A stretch of DNA of 58,520 bases from Nitrospinota bacterium (GTDB lineage Bacteria; Nitrospinota; Nitrospinia; Nitrospinales; JACRGP01): positions 1 to 58,520 of the forward strand of contig JACQQK010000145.1 in the NCBI GenBank assembly GCA_016207065.1. Direction: 5' to 3'. The translations under genes were made by a program, and so were the position numbers. The notes under the pieces are model-generated. The model saw only the letters and a program-made list of their open reading frames with translations. It was not told the origin of the DNA and searched no databases. This document shows, piece after piece, positions 31,996 to 41,253 of this stretch (the stretch's first letter is position 1; every line of letters starts with the position of its first letter).

Positions 31996-33135
31996 TTACC
32001 CTTGGGATTCCTCAAAAGTGATACGCCGGTCGATGACGACGTAGGAGATGTCCGTGAGCAGTTGCCCGACGAGGCCGAGCAACGAGAAAATGAACAGCGA
32101 GCCCAGGACGATGGGGTAATCCCGTTGGATCACCGCCTGGTAGGAGAGCAGGCCGAGTCCGTCCAGGGTGAAGATTTGTTCCAGCAAAAGGGAGCCGGTG
32201 AAGAACATGGCCAGGAAGCCGATCGGGAATCCCGTGACCAGGGGGATCAGCGAGTTCTTCAAAATATGCTTGAACAGCACGACCTTTTCCGGGAGGCCCT
32301 TGGCCTTGGCCGTGATCACGTATTGCTTTTTCATCTCCTCCATGATGGCGTTCTTGGTCAGCATGGTGAGCGTCGCGAAACTGCCGATCATGTAGCAGAG
32401 CAGGGGGGCGGCCAGGTGGTGCAGGTAGTCCATGACTTTTTTCCAGAACGGCCAGGTCTCGTAACCCGGCGTCCCCGCCGAGGTGAGGCCGGACAGGGGA
32501 ATCCAATGGACGATGGCGGCGTCTCCCGGGCCGAGGAACACGATGAGGAAAATGGCCAACACGAAACCGGGGATGCTGTATCCCACGAGCACGATCAGAC
32601 TGCTGGCGGTGTCGAACGGTTTTCCGTGGTTGACCGCCTTGGCGATGCCCAGGACGATGCAGGCGATGTAAGTCAGGAAAAAGCTGAACACGCCGAGCGA
32701 CGCGGAGACGGGGATTTTCTCCTTGACCAGTTCCAGCACCGACTTGTTGCGGTAAAAGGAATTGCCGAATTTGAATACGAGGAAACCCTCCCAACTGCCG
32801 TAGTCGAGGAAGTTTTCGAGGAAAGGCGCCGCCGGGTCTTTCGGCGCGTACCAGAGGAAGGTGCGCAGATACCGCTCCCAGAGCGGCCGGTCCAGATGAT
32901 AGATCTTTTTCAGTTGTTCCAGGTGCTTCGGGTCGAGTTCCCGGGCTTTAAAGCCTTGCCGGTCCATGGCCGCGCCCCCGGCTTCCGTCATGACGCCCGC
33001 ATGGCCGCGGAGCAGGGCCTTCATCTGGTCGATGGGGCCGCCCGGAACGAATTGGACGATGATGAAGGTGATCGTCACGATCCCGATCAACGTGGGGAAC
33101 ATGAACAACAGTCTGCGGATGATGTAGGCGATCAT
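31996..33135 (-). CDS. yejB: Inner-membrane permease of a peptide ABC importer (YejB-like)
   Basis: A 379-residue permease with six predicted helices. It begins with MIAYIIRRLLFMFPTLIGI and VQFVPGGPIDQM, the start common to DppB/YejB, and includes the EAA-like cytoplasmic loop YVITAKAKGLPEK. A long periplasmic loop (about 30-130) is typical of YejB. It starts 36 bp after the YejA-like gene and ends 6 bp before the YejE-like gene. Confidence 0.93.
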   Translation of the reverse strand: MIAYIIRRLLFMFPTLIGIVTITFIIVQFVPGGPIDQMKALLRGHAGVMTEAGGAAMDRQGFKARELDPKHLEQLKKIYHLDRPLWERYLRTFLWYAPKDPAAPFLENFLDYGSWEGFLVFKFGNSFYRNKSVLELVKEKIPVSASLGVFSFFLTYIACIVLGIAKAVNHGKPFDTASSLIVLVGYSIPGFVLAIFLIVFLGPGDAAIVHWIPLSGLTSAGTPGYETWPFWKKVMDYLHHLAAPLLCYMIGSFATLTMLTKNAIMEEMKKQYVITAKAKGLPEKVVLFKHILKNSLIPLVTGFPIGFLAMFFTGSLLLEQIFTLDGLGLLSYQAVIQRDYPIVLGSLFIFSLLGLVGQLLTDISYVVIDRRITFEESQG

Positions 33136-33171
33136 GGCGCGCGTTCGAAGCGAGACGTTAAAACGGTTTTG

Positions 33172-35049
33172 TCAATTGACCGGGGTTCCCGCCGCGCGGG
33201 CTTGCTTCAGTTTTCCGGCTTTCGTTTCGTCGTGCCACCACCATTCGATGGCGTTGGATAAAACGGCGGCCTGCGAGGCGTTGATTTTGGGACGGGAGAA
33301 TTTGTTCCAGTAGACCACGCGGTCGTAAGCGATATACCAATGGGGGACCACGTAAAACTCGTGGGTCAATATCCGGTCCATGGCCTGGACGTAATGGACG
33401 AGCTCCTTGCGCGTCTTGGCCTGGACGAGCTTGTCGATCAGTTCGTCGATCGCCGGGTTTTCGGTCCCCATGTAGTTCCGGCTTCCCGGCGTTTTGGCGG
33501 CCTCGCTACTCCACATGAACCTCTGCTCGTTTCCGGGAGAGCGGCTCTGGGGAAAGTTGGCGACGATCATGTCGAATTTGAAGTTCCGCAGGATCTCCTC
33601 GTATTCCGCCACCTGCACCGTTTTGATGTCCATGTCCACGCCGATCTTGCGCAGGTTGTTTTTATAAGGCTCGGAGATCCTTATAAAGGCCGGGCTGTCG
33701 ATCAGGAGTTGAAAGCGCAGGGGTTTGCCGTTCTTGACGCGGATGCCGTCGGTCCCCACCTTCCAACCGTCCGACTCCAGAAGCTCCTTGGCGACCTGGA
33801 CGTTCTTGTCGAAAGGCAGGCCCTCGCCCGGCGTCCCGACGGGCTTGGTGAATGCCGTTTTTGGCACGGAACCGGGATATTTCTCGTGCAGGGCCAGGAG
33901 GATGTTCTTCACCTCGCCCTCGGGCAGACCGCGGGGTTTCATTTCCGGATTGTTGTCGAAATAACATTCGTTCCGCGTGTATTGTCCGTAAAACAGGTTC
34001 TTGTTGCTCCACTCGAAATCGAACACCATGGCGATGGCGGCCCGCGTCTTCCGCGATTTGAAAAGCTCGTTCCGCGTATTCATGACGTATCCCTGCATGC
34101 CCGCCACCCGGCGGTGCGGGATTCCTTCGCGGAGGTAATACCTCATTTTGACGAAATCGCCGCCGTACTCCAAAGCCCAGTCCCTGGACGAGTTCACCAT
34201 CTCCATGTCGATCTCGCCGCCTTTGAAGGCCTCCCGCTGGGCCACGGGGTCGAGATAAATTTTCCAGGTGATGGAGTCGAAGTTGAACCGTCCCTTGTTG
34301 ATGGGCAAATCCTTGGCCCACCAGCCGGGATTGCGTTTGAACGTGATGAATTTCCCGTATTCGAACTTGTCGACGACATAGGGGCCGCTCCCGACGGCCA
34401 TGTTGTCGAAATCGGAGCCGAAGTTTTTTCCCGGCTGGCCATAAATGTGCTTGGGAAAGATGATCATCTGTCCGGTGATCAACGGGAGCTCCTGGTTGTA
34501 AATGGCGAACGTGTATTTCACCCGAAACTCGTCGAGCTTCTCCACCTTGGCGATATCCTTGAAGTACTGCTTCATGACCGGGTGGTATTCCGGATGCTTC
34601 AACAGCTCGAAGGAGAAAACGAAATCGTCGGCGGTGACAGGGTGGCCGTCTGAAAAGCGCGCGTTTTTATAGAGGTGGTACACCAGGGTCATGCGGTCCT
34701 CCGCCAGCTCCGCCCTCTCCACGAGCGATCCGTATTGGGAGAACGGTTCGTCGTCGTCGATGGAGGAATCCATGGGAGTCTGAAAAACCAACAGGCCGAT
34801 CCCCGGCGCGGTAACGCCTTTCAAGGAGGCGAGGTTGAGCTTGGTGAACGCGCCGAAATCACTCAGCGTCAATTGTCCGCCCTTGGGGGCTTTGGGGTCG
34901 GCGTATTCGTAAGACTGGCCCGGCTTGTATTTCAAACCCTCGGGGCCGTAAAGGGATAGCCCATGTTGGGGAACGGCAAAAACCGGCGAGTTCGAGAATA
35001 AGCTGAAAAGGAACGGAAGGAACAGGAACATCTGCTGTTTGAGCTTCAT
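33172..35049 (-). CDS. yejA: Periplasmic solute-binding protein of a peptide ABC importer (YejA-like)
   Basis: The start at 35049 (MKLKQQMFLF) gives a clean signal peptide ending VFAVP; in-frame starts at 35061 and 35118 are possible. The 625-residue product shows the SBP family 5 pattern: HGLSLYGPEG, YEYADPKAPKGG, ARFSDGHPVTADDFVFSFELL and GPYVVDKFEYGKFITFKRNP. YejA binds peptides or microcin C in the periplasm. It is the first gene of the operon yejA-yejB-yejE-yejF on this strand. Confidence 0.92.
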   Translation of the reverse strand: MKLKQQMFLFLPFLFSLFSNSPVFAVPQHGLSLYGPEGLKYKPGQSYEYADPKAPKGGQLTLSDFGAFTKLNLASLKGVTAPGIGLLVFQTPMDSSIDDDEPFSQYGSLVERAELAEDRMTLVYHLYKNARFSDGHPVTADDFVFSFELLKHPEYHPVMKQYFKDIAKVEKLDEFRVKYTFAIYNQELPLITGQMIIFPKHIYGQPGKNFGSDFDNMAVGSGPYVVDKFEYGKFITFKRNPGWWAKDLPINKGRFNFDSITWKIYLDPVAQREAFKGGEIDMEMVNSSRDWALEYGGDFVKMRYYLREGIPHRRVAGMQGYVMNTRNELFKSRKTRAAIAMVFDFEWSNKNLFYGQYTRNECYFDNNPEMKPRGLPEGEVKNILLALHEKYPGSVPKTAFTKPVGTPGEGLPFDKNVQVAKELLESDGWKVGTDGIRVKNGKPLRFQLLIDSPAFIRISEPYKNNLRKIGVDMDIKTVQVAEYEEILRNFKFDMIVANFPQSRSPGNEQRFMWSSEAAKTPGSRNYMGTENPAIDELIDKLVQAKTRKELVHYVQAMDRILTHEFYVVPHWYIAYDRVVYWNKFSRPKINASQAAVLSNAIEWWWHDETKAGKLKQARAAGTPVN

Positions 35050-35244
35050 GGGAAGAATCATGACCGGAAGAGGTGAGTTGACGGAACGGAACCTGATGTA
35101 AAGTCCGTATTTTAACATTTCTAAAGTTTAAAAAGTGAGTATAAAACCCCGCGGGCATTACGTAGCATAACCCATTGTTTTCCCGTTGCGTAGTGCAATA
35201 AAGACCTCTATAATTACAAAATCCGTAAAATCAACGAGGTGGAT

Positions 35245-35393
35245 ATGAATCCCGCGACGAAGCAAATGATCGACGACGTTTCCGATTTCTCGGCAAACAC
35301 TGGGCCGACTTCGCCAACAAGACCTACACCGCGGGCAAGGCCGATCTACCCATCAAGCCGATCGGCAGTACCCCAAAGACGGCCATGGTTTGA
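35245..35393 (+). pseudogene. Small gene with a -1 frameshift
   Basis: ATG after AACGAGGTGGAT starts MNPATKQMIDDVSDF. Dropping back one base at the TTCTCGG stretch (about 35289) continues as LGKHWADFANKTYTAG and so on to TAMV and a stop, about 49 residues in all. The continuous first frame becomes low-complexity and Pro/Arg-rich. A lost C in TTC-CTC would explain it. I do not recognise the family. A sequencing error is possible. Confidence 0.45.
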
Positions 35394-35428
35394 CCCTCCC
35401 TTAACCAGGTAACCAAGAAACTTCCGAA

Positions 35429-36355
35429 ATGGCCATTCCCGATTTTCAAACCATTATGTTGCCCTTGCTCCAGTTCCTGGGCGACGAAAAGGAACATTCG
35501 CTAAGAGAAATCATCGATGCTTTGGCCCTCTATTTTAAGTTGTCCGAGGAAGAGAAAAACGAATTATTGCCGAGCGGAAATCAAAGTCGTTTTGCCAATC
35601 GAGTAAGCTGGGCCAGATCGTATTTGGGACAGTCGGGGCTTCTTGAAAATATTCGCAGAGGTGTTTTTAAAATTACGGAACGAGGAATAGAGGTTTTGAA
35701 GCAAAGTCCACCCTTGATTGACAGGAAGTTTCTTGAACGATTCCCGGAATATGTTGAATTTCAAAAACGTGAAAGTAAAAGCAAAACCGAATCATTGATG
35801 CCCAGCTCTAATACGGTTCAACAAGGAACGCAACAGGAAACGCCGATCGAAGCATTGGAAAGCGGCTATCTAATCTTGCGGGAAAACCTGGCTCGGGAAT
35901 TATTGGACAAGATCAAAAAATGTTCTCCCTCATTTTTCGAGCGTCTGGTCGTCGATTTATTGGTGAAGATGGGTTACGGCGGGTCGGTCCGCGACGCTGG
36001 AAGCGCCATTGGCGGAAGAGGGGACGAGGGGATCGACGGCGTCATTAAAGAAGACCGGTTGGGATTGGACATGATTTACCTCCAGGCAAAGCGCTGGGAA
36101 GCGACTGTTGGGCGTCCGGAGATTCAGAAGTTCGCCGGAGCGCTACAGGGGCAACGCGCGAAGAAAGGCGTTTTCATCACCACCTCCGATTTCTCCAGGG
36201 ACGCTTTGGAATTTGCAAAAAATATCGACAGCAAAATCGTCCTGATCGACGGCGAGAAACTGGCCCAACTGATGATCGATTTCAACTTGGGCGTTTCCAA
36301 CGTCGCCGTGTACGAGGTAAAAAAGATCGACTCGGATTATTTTGAAGAAGAGTAA
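35429..36355 (+). CDS. Mrr-type restriction endonuclease
   Basis: A 308-residue protein. Residues 1-95 form an Mrr_N-type winged-helix (LLQFLGDEKEHSLREIIDALA, RVSWARSYLGQSGLLENIRRGVFKIT), and residues about 165-300 form the Mrr catalytic domain. The nuclease motif is D203 (GIDGVI) then Q219-A-K221 (YLQAKRW), the PD-(D/E)xK variant of Mrr. Mrr cuts modified (methylated) DNA. It stands alone with no methylase near it. GTTTC-rich AT content is lower in GC than its neighbours, hinting at transfer. Confidence 0.9.
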   Translation: MAIPDFQTIMLPLLQFLGDEKEHSLREIIDALALYFKLSEEEKNELLPSGNQSRFANRVSWARSYLGQSGLLENIRRGVFKITERGIEVLKQSPPLIDRKFLERFPEYVEFQKRESKSKTESLMPSSNTVQQGTQQETPIEALESGYLILRENLARELLDKIKKCSPSFFERLVVDLLVKMGYGGSVRDAGSAIGGRGDEGIDGVIKEDRLGLDMIYLQAKRWEATVGRPEIQKFAGALQGQRAKKGVFITTSDFSRDALEFAKNIDSKIVLIDGEKLAQLMIDFNLGVSNVAVYEVKKIDSDYFEEE

Positions 36356-36442
36356 GATTTGCAATGTGTACAGCTGAATGCGGTATGACATTCGGGGAGG
36401 AATTGGTTTAAACTTCCATTTGAGCAAACTTCCCGCGGTTTT

Positions 36443-36477
36443 GTCCCCCCTTGCAAAGGGGGATAGGGGGATTTGAA
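36443..36477 (+). repeat. CCCCCTTGCAAAGGGGG-family repeat, copy 7
   Basis: CCCCCCTTGCAAAGGGGG is followed by ATAGGGGGATTTGAA. It faces copy 8, 23 bp away, as an inverted pair. Confidence 0.85.
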
Positions 36478-36499
36478 ACTTTTATTCGCGGTCATGATG

Positions 36500-36533
36500 C
36501 GAATCCCCCCGGCCCCCTTTACAAGGGGGAGCA
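36500..36533 (-). repeat. CCCCCTTGCAAAGGGGG-family repeat, copy 8
   Basis: GAATCCCCCCGGCCCCC then TTTACAAGGGGGAGC, the reverse orientation of copy 7. Together they occupy most of the 246 bp between the Mrr and radical SAM genes. Confidence 0.8.
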
Positions 36534-36601
36534 ATTTCATTCTTTTTGCACCATCCACGTTAACTCCCTCCATGGGGGATAGGGAAGGTGAAATTCGAAC
36601 C

Positions 36602-37630
36602 ATGCCTGGCCGGTATTTAAATTTAACTCCCTGCGAGTTGGACGCGCGGGCTGAATCGGCCTACGCGATTTACCGCGAGTGCCGGGTCTGTCCGCGCGCT
36701 TGCGCGGTGGACCGCACGCGCGGGGAAACGGGTTTTTGCCGGCAGAGCGACCGGCTGACGGTGTCGTCTTTCGTCCGGCACTTCGGCGAGGAAATCCCGC
36801 TGACCGGGACGCGCGGGGTGGGCAATATTTTCGTTTCCTCCTGCAACATGCGGTGCGATTATTGCCAGAACTACCAGATCTCGCAGGACCGTCTCGGCGC
36901 CGAGTACGACTATTCAGCCGTCGCGGATGAAATGCTCAAACTGCAATCGCTGGGCGTCCATTACATCGGCTGGGTGTCGCCGTCGCACGTCGCGCCGGGG
37001 TTGTTGAAGAGTTTAGCCATTGCCCGGCGCAAGGGTTTGACGCTCCCCATTGTCTACAACACCAATGGTTACGACGCCGTCCCCACGTTACGGTTGTTGG
37101 ATGGGATCGTCGATATCTACCTGCCGGACCTGAAATACGCGAGTAGCGCCGTCGCCAGGGAGTACTCCCACGTCCGCGATTACGCCGGCCGTTCGCGCGA
37201 CGCCGTCCTGGAGATGTTCCGCCAGGTCGGGCCGTTGACTCTTGATGGAGCGGGGATGGCCGTCAGCGGGGTCATGGTCCGGCACCTCGTTCTTCCCGGC
37301 GGTCTGGCGGGCACATGGGAGACGCTCTGCTTCGTTGCCCTGGAGATGTCTCCCAAAATACCGTTGAGCCTGATGAGCCAGTACCGGCCCGTGCACAAGG
37401 CTTTGGCCGATCCGCGAATTTCGCGCATGATCACGGAGAGCGAATACGCCGAGGCGCTCCGCATGGCCGAGGAGTTGGGGTTCGAGACCCTTTTCGTCCA
37501 GCGGCTGGACGATGCCCTGCACAACCTGCCTGATTTCACGTCGCGGGACAATCCCTTCCCGCTCGACCGCGCCCATAATGGACCCATGGAGAAAGGTCAA
37601 GATGCGGTTTCCGCTCCGGCGTCAGTCTGA
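36602..37630 (+). CDS. PflA-like radical SAM protein
   Basis: The start at 36602 avoids the repeat pair that an in-frame ATG at 36473 would translate. The 342-residue enzyme has an N-terminal Cys cluster (CRVCPRAC...GFC, about 20-41) and the radical SAM site C81-x3-C85-x2-C88 in SCNMRCDYC. The combination matches the COG1313 group annotated as pyruvate formate-lyase-activating-like protein. The substrate is unknown; no glycyl radical enzyme lies nearby. Confidence 0.86.
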   Translation: MPGRYLNLTPCELDARAESAYAIYRECRVCPRACAVDRTRGETGFCRQSDRLTVSSFVRHFGEEIPLTGTRGVGNIFVSSCNMRCDYCQNYQISQDRLGAEYDYSAVADEMLKLQSLGVHYIGWVSPSHVAPGLLKSLAIARRKGLTLPIVYNTNGYDAVPTLRLLDGIVDIYLPDLKYASSAVAREYSHVRDYAGRSRDAVLEMFRQVGPLTLDGAGMAVSGVMVRHLVLPGGLAGTWETLCFVALEMSPKIPLSLMSQYRPVHKALADPRISRMITESEYAEALRMAEELGFETLFVQRLDDALHNLPDFTSRDNPFPLDRAHNGPMEKGQDAVSAPASV

Positions 37631-37753
37631 AGCGGCCATGGATCCAACGGTCACGTTGGCGGCACGCTTGTTAACCCGCCGTATTTTTGATAACCTTGGT
37701 TCAGAATGATTACCAACAACGCGGGCGTTCTTCCGGCCCTGTGAATACAACCC

Positions 37754-38905
37754 ATGAAACCGCGACAAACCCGTAAGATCCATATCGGTTCGCTGGTCAT
37801 CGGCGGGGATTCCCCCATCGCCGTCCAGAGCATGGCCGCGACGCAAACCCGCGACATCGCGGCCACCCGGAGACAGATCGAAGTCCTTGAAAAGGCCGGG
37901 GCGGACGTCATCCGCATCGCCATCGACAGCGAGGCCGACGTGGAGGCCTTGAAGGAACTGCGCAGGAACACCGACAGCGTGCTGTCGGTCGATCTCCAGG
38001 AAAACTACAAGATCGCGCCGCTGGTCGCGCCGCTGGTCAACAAGATCCGGTATAATCCGGGGCATCTGTTTCATTTGGAAAAACACAAGACCATCCCGGA
38101 GAAGGTCAGGTTTATCGTCGATTCCGCCAGGGAGAACCATTGCGCCATCCGCATCGGGGTCAACTGCGGTTCGGTCGATCCGGACTACAAGGAAAAGTAT
38201 AAAGACGATCCCATCGAGGCGATGGTGCGGTGCGCCGCGGACCATTGCAAACTGCTCGACGAGATGGGGTTCGCCGATTATTGCGTGTCGTTGAAGGATT
38301 CGGACTCCGCCAAGGTCGTGGAGGCCAACAAGCGGTTTTCAGCCGAGCGGCCGGACGTACCCCTGCACCTGGGCGTGACCGAGGCGGGCCTGCCGCCGGA
38401 GGGGATCATCAAGACCCGCATCGCGTTCGAGCAGTTGATCTCCGCCGGGATCGGCGACACCATCCGCGTTTCGCTCACCCTGCCCAACGAGGAGAAGGGG
38501 AAGGAGATCGAGGTGGGCCGCGAAATCCTCAAGGACATCGACGAGGGGCGGTTCCGGTCGGTCCCGGAGAACTTCATGGAGGGGATGAACATCATATCCT
38601 GCCCCAGTTGTTCGCGCGTGGAAAACAACAAGTTCGTCGAACTGGCCCAGGACGTGCGCAAGATGACCCGGTACGCCGGCAAGTACAAGCTCACCATCGC
38701 GGTCATGGGATGCAGAGTCAACGGCCCCGGCGAGACCGACGACGCGGACCTCGGCTTGTGGTGCGGTCCGTCGCGGGTGAACCTCAAGAAGGGGACGCAG
38801 ACCCTGGGCTCTTATTCATACGAGGAAATTATCGAGCGGTTGAAGCTGGAGGTCGACAGGATCATTGCCGAACGGTATGGCGCGGTGGGGATGAATTGTC
38901 CCTAG
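37754..38905 (+). CDS. ispG: 4-hydroxy-3-methylbut-2-en-1-yl diphosphate synthase (flavodoxin/ferredoxin)
   Basis: A 383-residue IspG (GcpE) carrying out the sixth step of the MEP isoprenoid route, a two-electron reductive ring opening on a [4Fe-4S] cluster. Cluster ligands are C283, C286 and C320 (SCPSCSR and [10 protein letters not shown]) with E327. The TIM barrel starts [15 protein letters not shown], as in other members. trigger factor starts 38 bp later on the same strand. No other MEP enzyme is in the window. Confidence 0.97.
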   Translation: MKPRQTRKIHIGSLVIGGDSPIAVQSMAATQTRDIAATRRQIEVLEKAGADVIRIAIDSEADVEALKELRRNTDSVLSVDLQENYKIAPLVAPLVNKIRYNPGHLFHLEKHKTIPEKVRFIVDSARENHCAIRIGVNCGSVDPDYKEKYKDDPIEAMVRCAADHCKLLDEMGFADYCVSLKDSDSAKVVEANKRFSAERPDVPLHLGVTEAGLPPEGIIKTRIAFEQLISAGIGDTIRVSLTLPNEEKGKEIEVGREILKDIDEGRFRSVPENFMEGMNIISCPSCSRVENNKFVELAQDVRKMTRYAGKYKLTIAVMGCRVNGPGETDDADLGLWCGPSRVNLKKGTQTLGSYSYEEIIERLKLEVDRIIAERYGAVGMNCP

Positions 38906-38942
38906 AGACGGTTTACCTTGACATGGTTTTACGAGAGGTCTT

Positions 38943-40283
38943 ATGGAATTGATGGTGGAAGAGCTTGGCGCTCTGAAAAGAAAACTCAAAATTAAAATAC
39001 CGGGGGACGTGGTCTCCCGGAGGGTAAAAGACGCTTACCGGGACTTGAACCGGCAAATCCAGATGCCCGGGTTCCGGCCAGGGAAAATCCCGCAACATAT
39101 CCTGGAAAAACAGGTCCCCGTCCAGTCCTTTACCAAGTTGTTTCAGGAACTCATGCAGGAATACTACGACAAGGCATTGAAGGAAACGGGAATCGTGCCC
39201 GCGGGATCTCCGGAGATCGATCACAGCGACCTGAATGAAGTCAAGAGGGACGCGCCGCTTTCCTTTTCCGTGGTCCTCGACATCCGGCCCAATATTCCGC
39301 TGATACCGTACAAAGGATGGAAGTTCAAGAAGAAGGAACCCGCGGCGGGCGAGAATGAAGTCGAAGCCGCCATTTGTAAAATCATACAACCTTTCGGCAA
39401 GCTGGAACCTTTCGACGATTCGCGCGCGATTGAGAAGGGCGATTACGTCGTCATGGATTTCGAGGGGTCTTTGAAGGGCGAGCCGCTGGAAAACGGTTCG
39501 GCCAGGAACTTCACCGCTTGCATCGGGGAAAAAAAGACGATCCCCGGTTTCGAGGACCAGCTTGTCGGGCGGAAAAAGGGCGAAGAGTTTACCATCAAGG
39601 CGGCGCTCCCGGCGAATTGGAACAACAAACTGCGCCGCGTCAGCATGCCTGTGCCCGGAAGCGCGGAAGACAAGGAGTTGGACATCGCCGAGTTCAAGGT
39701 GAACGTCCGCGAGATCAAAAAGCTGGTCCTGCCCGAATTGACGGACGAGTTTGTCCGGCGCAAGGAAATCGGGATGGAGTCCGTCGAGCGTTTCCGGCGG
39801 ACGGTCAAATCCGATTTACAGGCCTTCAAGGACCATGAGGAGGAATACCGGATCAAGGAGGAAATCTTCAACAAGCTCGTCAAGGAAACCGACTTCCAGC
39901 CTCCCGACAGCGTGGTGAACAAGGAACTCCGCTTCATGGTGGACGGGATGAAATACCAGATCGCGAAATCCGGGATGAAACTGGAGGATTCCGGTTTCGA
40001 CGAGGAACTGGCGCGGAAGGAATGGCGGGAGAAGGCGGTGTTCAACGCCAAGGGCTATATGATTTTGGACGTCATCGCCGCCCAGGAGCGAATCGTCATC
40101 TCCCAGGGGGACATCGAGGAGGAGTACAAACGCCTGGCCCAGGAGACCGGACAGAAACCGGAAGAGGTCAGGGCCCGGTTGCATTCCAATCAGGAGTCCT
40201 TGGAACAAACCGTCACGCGGCTACGCGGCCAGAAAGCGTTGAACCTGGTTTACGCCCACTGCGAGTTCGAATACGTCAAATAA
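38943..40283 (+). CDS. tig: Trigger factor (ribosome-associated chaperone and prolyl isomerase)
   Basis: A 446-residue trigger factor. The ribosome-binding N-domain (about 1-110) contains PGFRPGKIPQHILEKQV, the signature loop. The FKBP-like PPIase domain spans about 150-245 (KGDYVVMDFEGSL, GFEDQLVGRKKGEEF). The C-terminal chaperone domain (about 250-446) is helical, including FRRTVKSDLQAF. It acts on nascent chains at the exit tunnel. clpP/clpX, often adjacent, are not in the window. Confidence 0.95.
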   Translation: MELMVEELGALKRKLKIKIPGDVVSRRVKDAYRDLNRQIQMPGFRPGKIPQHILEKQVPVQSFTKLFQELMQEYYDKALKETGIVPAGSPEIDHSDLNEVKRDAPLSFSVVLDIRPNIPLIPYKGWKFKKKEPAAGENEVEAAICKIIQPFGKLEPFDDSRAIEKGDYVVMDFEGSLKGEPLENGSARNFTACIGEKKTIPGFEDQLVGRKKGEEFTIKAALPANWNNKLRRVSMPVPGSAEDKELDIAEFKVNVREIKKLVLPELTDEFVRRKEIGMESVERFRRTVKSDLQAFKDHEEEYRIKEEIFNKLVKETDFQPPDSVVNKELRFMVDGMKYQIAKSGMKLEDSGFDEELARKEWREKAVFNAKGYMILDVIAAQERIVISQGDIEEEYKRLAQETGQKPEEVRARLHSNQESLEQTVTRLRGQKALNLVYAHCEFEYVK

Positions 40284-40351
40284 TACGCTCTCACGTTGGC
40301 GCGAGGCAGGGCCATCCGCGGCGATACGCCGCTTTTTGCGAGGTCGTTTTC

Positions 40352-40765
40352 ATGAAATACGTTCGAGTCATCAAACAAGAGGACCTGCCTGTCGGGAAGT
40401 CCATCATCGTCTCCGCGAAGGACGAGGAAATCGCCTTGTTCAACTATAAGGGGAAATATCACGCCATCGCCAACAAGTGCCTGCACAAGGGCTCCCCGTT
40501 GGGCGAGGGGAGGATCGAGGAGGGGGTTGTCATCTGCCCCAACCACGAGTGGCGCTACGATCTGAGGACGGGGGACTGCATGCAAAACCCGTACATGAAG
40601 ACCAAGATCTACCCCGTGAAGGTCCACAAGGGCGCTATCTACATCGGGTTGGAAGTCGAGGGTGGGAATAAACCGCTTGGAAAAACTCCCTCCTCCCTGC
40701 CGTCCAGCCTGAAGTTTTCCGTCCCGGTGATCCAGAAACCCCGGAACCCGGACGAAGAGTTGTGA
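40352..40765 (+). CDS. Rieske [2Fe-2S] protein
   Basis: The start at 40352 follows GAGGTCG. The 137-residue product has a Rieske domain with ligands C43-x-H45 (KCLHKG) and C62-x2-H65 (CPNHEW). The short loops resemble the small ferredoxin type seen with nitrite reductases and dioxygenases. The C-terminal 35 residues are Pro/Ser-rich (TPSSLPSSLKFSVP) and unusual. It starts 68 bp after tig. The electron partner is unknown. Confidence 0.9.
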   Translation: MKYVRVIKQEDLPVGKSIIVSAKDEEIALFNYKGKYHAIANKCLHKGSPLGEGRIEEGVVICPNHEWRYDLRTGDCMQNPYMKTKIYPVKVHKGAIYIGLEVEGGNKPLGKTPSSLPSSLKFSVPVIQKPRNPDEEL

Positions 40766-40783
40766 CCCCGGTGTGACCGGGGG

Positions 40784-41224
40784 TCACGCTCCCAGGGGAG
40801 AGTCGTCGGGGATTTGGACCCATTTGGGATCGCCGTGGGTCTTGTAGTTCTCGGTGCCGGCGAATGTTCCCTGGTGATAAATGTTCACTTTGAATTTCCC
40901 GCCGCCGTACTTTTCCGCGATATAGGGGACGGGGTCCTCGAGATGGACAAGTTCCGGCGTTTCGTATTTCCCGATCAGTTTGAACTCCATGCCCATGCCG
41001 GCCGGGACCAAGGCGTAAAACTTCAGCCTGGTTTCGGGCAATATTTGCCGGAAATCCTCGTCCATATCGTCCCGCGTATAATCCGGGCCTTTTTTCTGCC
41101 GGGCGCGCCGCTTCAAATAGTCCTCAAGCAGGTTCCAGAACCACCAGTTTTTCCCCTTGCGCTGATCGTGTAGAAACGGGTACTCGACAAACCCGTATTT
41201 GTTGATGAATGGTTTTTTGGCCAT
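40784..41224 (-). CDS. Conserved hypothetical protein
   Basis: A 146-residue soluble protein of unknown family with no cysteines. Aromatic-rich N-terminus (FINKYGFVEYPFLHDQRKGKNWWFWNLLEDYL), a basic helical segment and a beta-rich C-terminus (FKVNIYHQGTFAGTENYKTHGDPKWVQ). Codon use is like its neighbours and the frame is intact, so it is probably real. It faces the Rieske gene and diverges from the methyltransferase. No function is proposed. Confidence 0.6.
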   Translation of the reverse strand: MAKKPFINKYGFVEYPFLHDQRKGKNWWFWNLLEDYLKRRARQKKGPDYTRDDMDEDFRQILPETRLKFYALVPAGMGMEFKLIGKYETPELVHLEDPVPYIAEKYGGGKFKVNIYHQGTFAGTENYKTHGDPKWVQIPDDSPLGA

Positions 41225-41253
41225 AAAACGAACTCCCCGAGCGAAAACCGAAA

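Noticed and set aside
36473-36601. N-terminal extension of the radical SAM protein
   Set aside because: It would translate copies of the dispersed repeat; the ATG at 36602 starts the conserved Cys-rich region.
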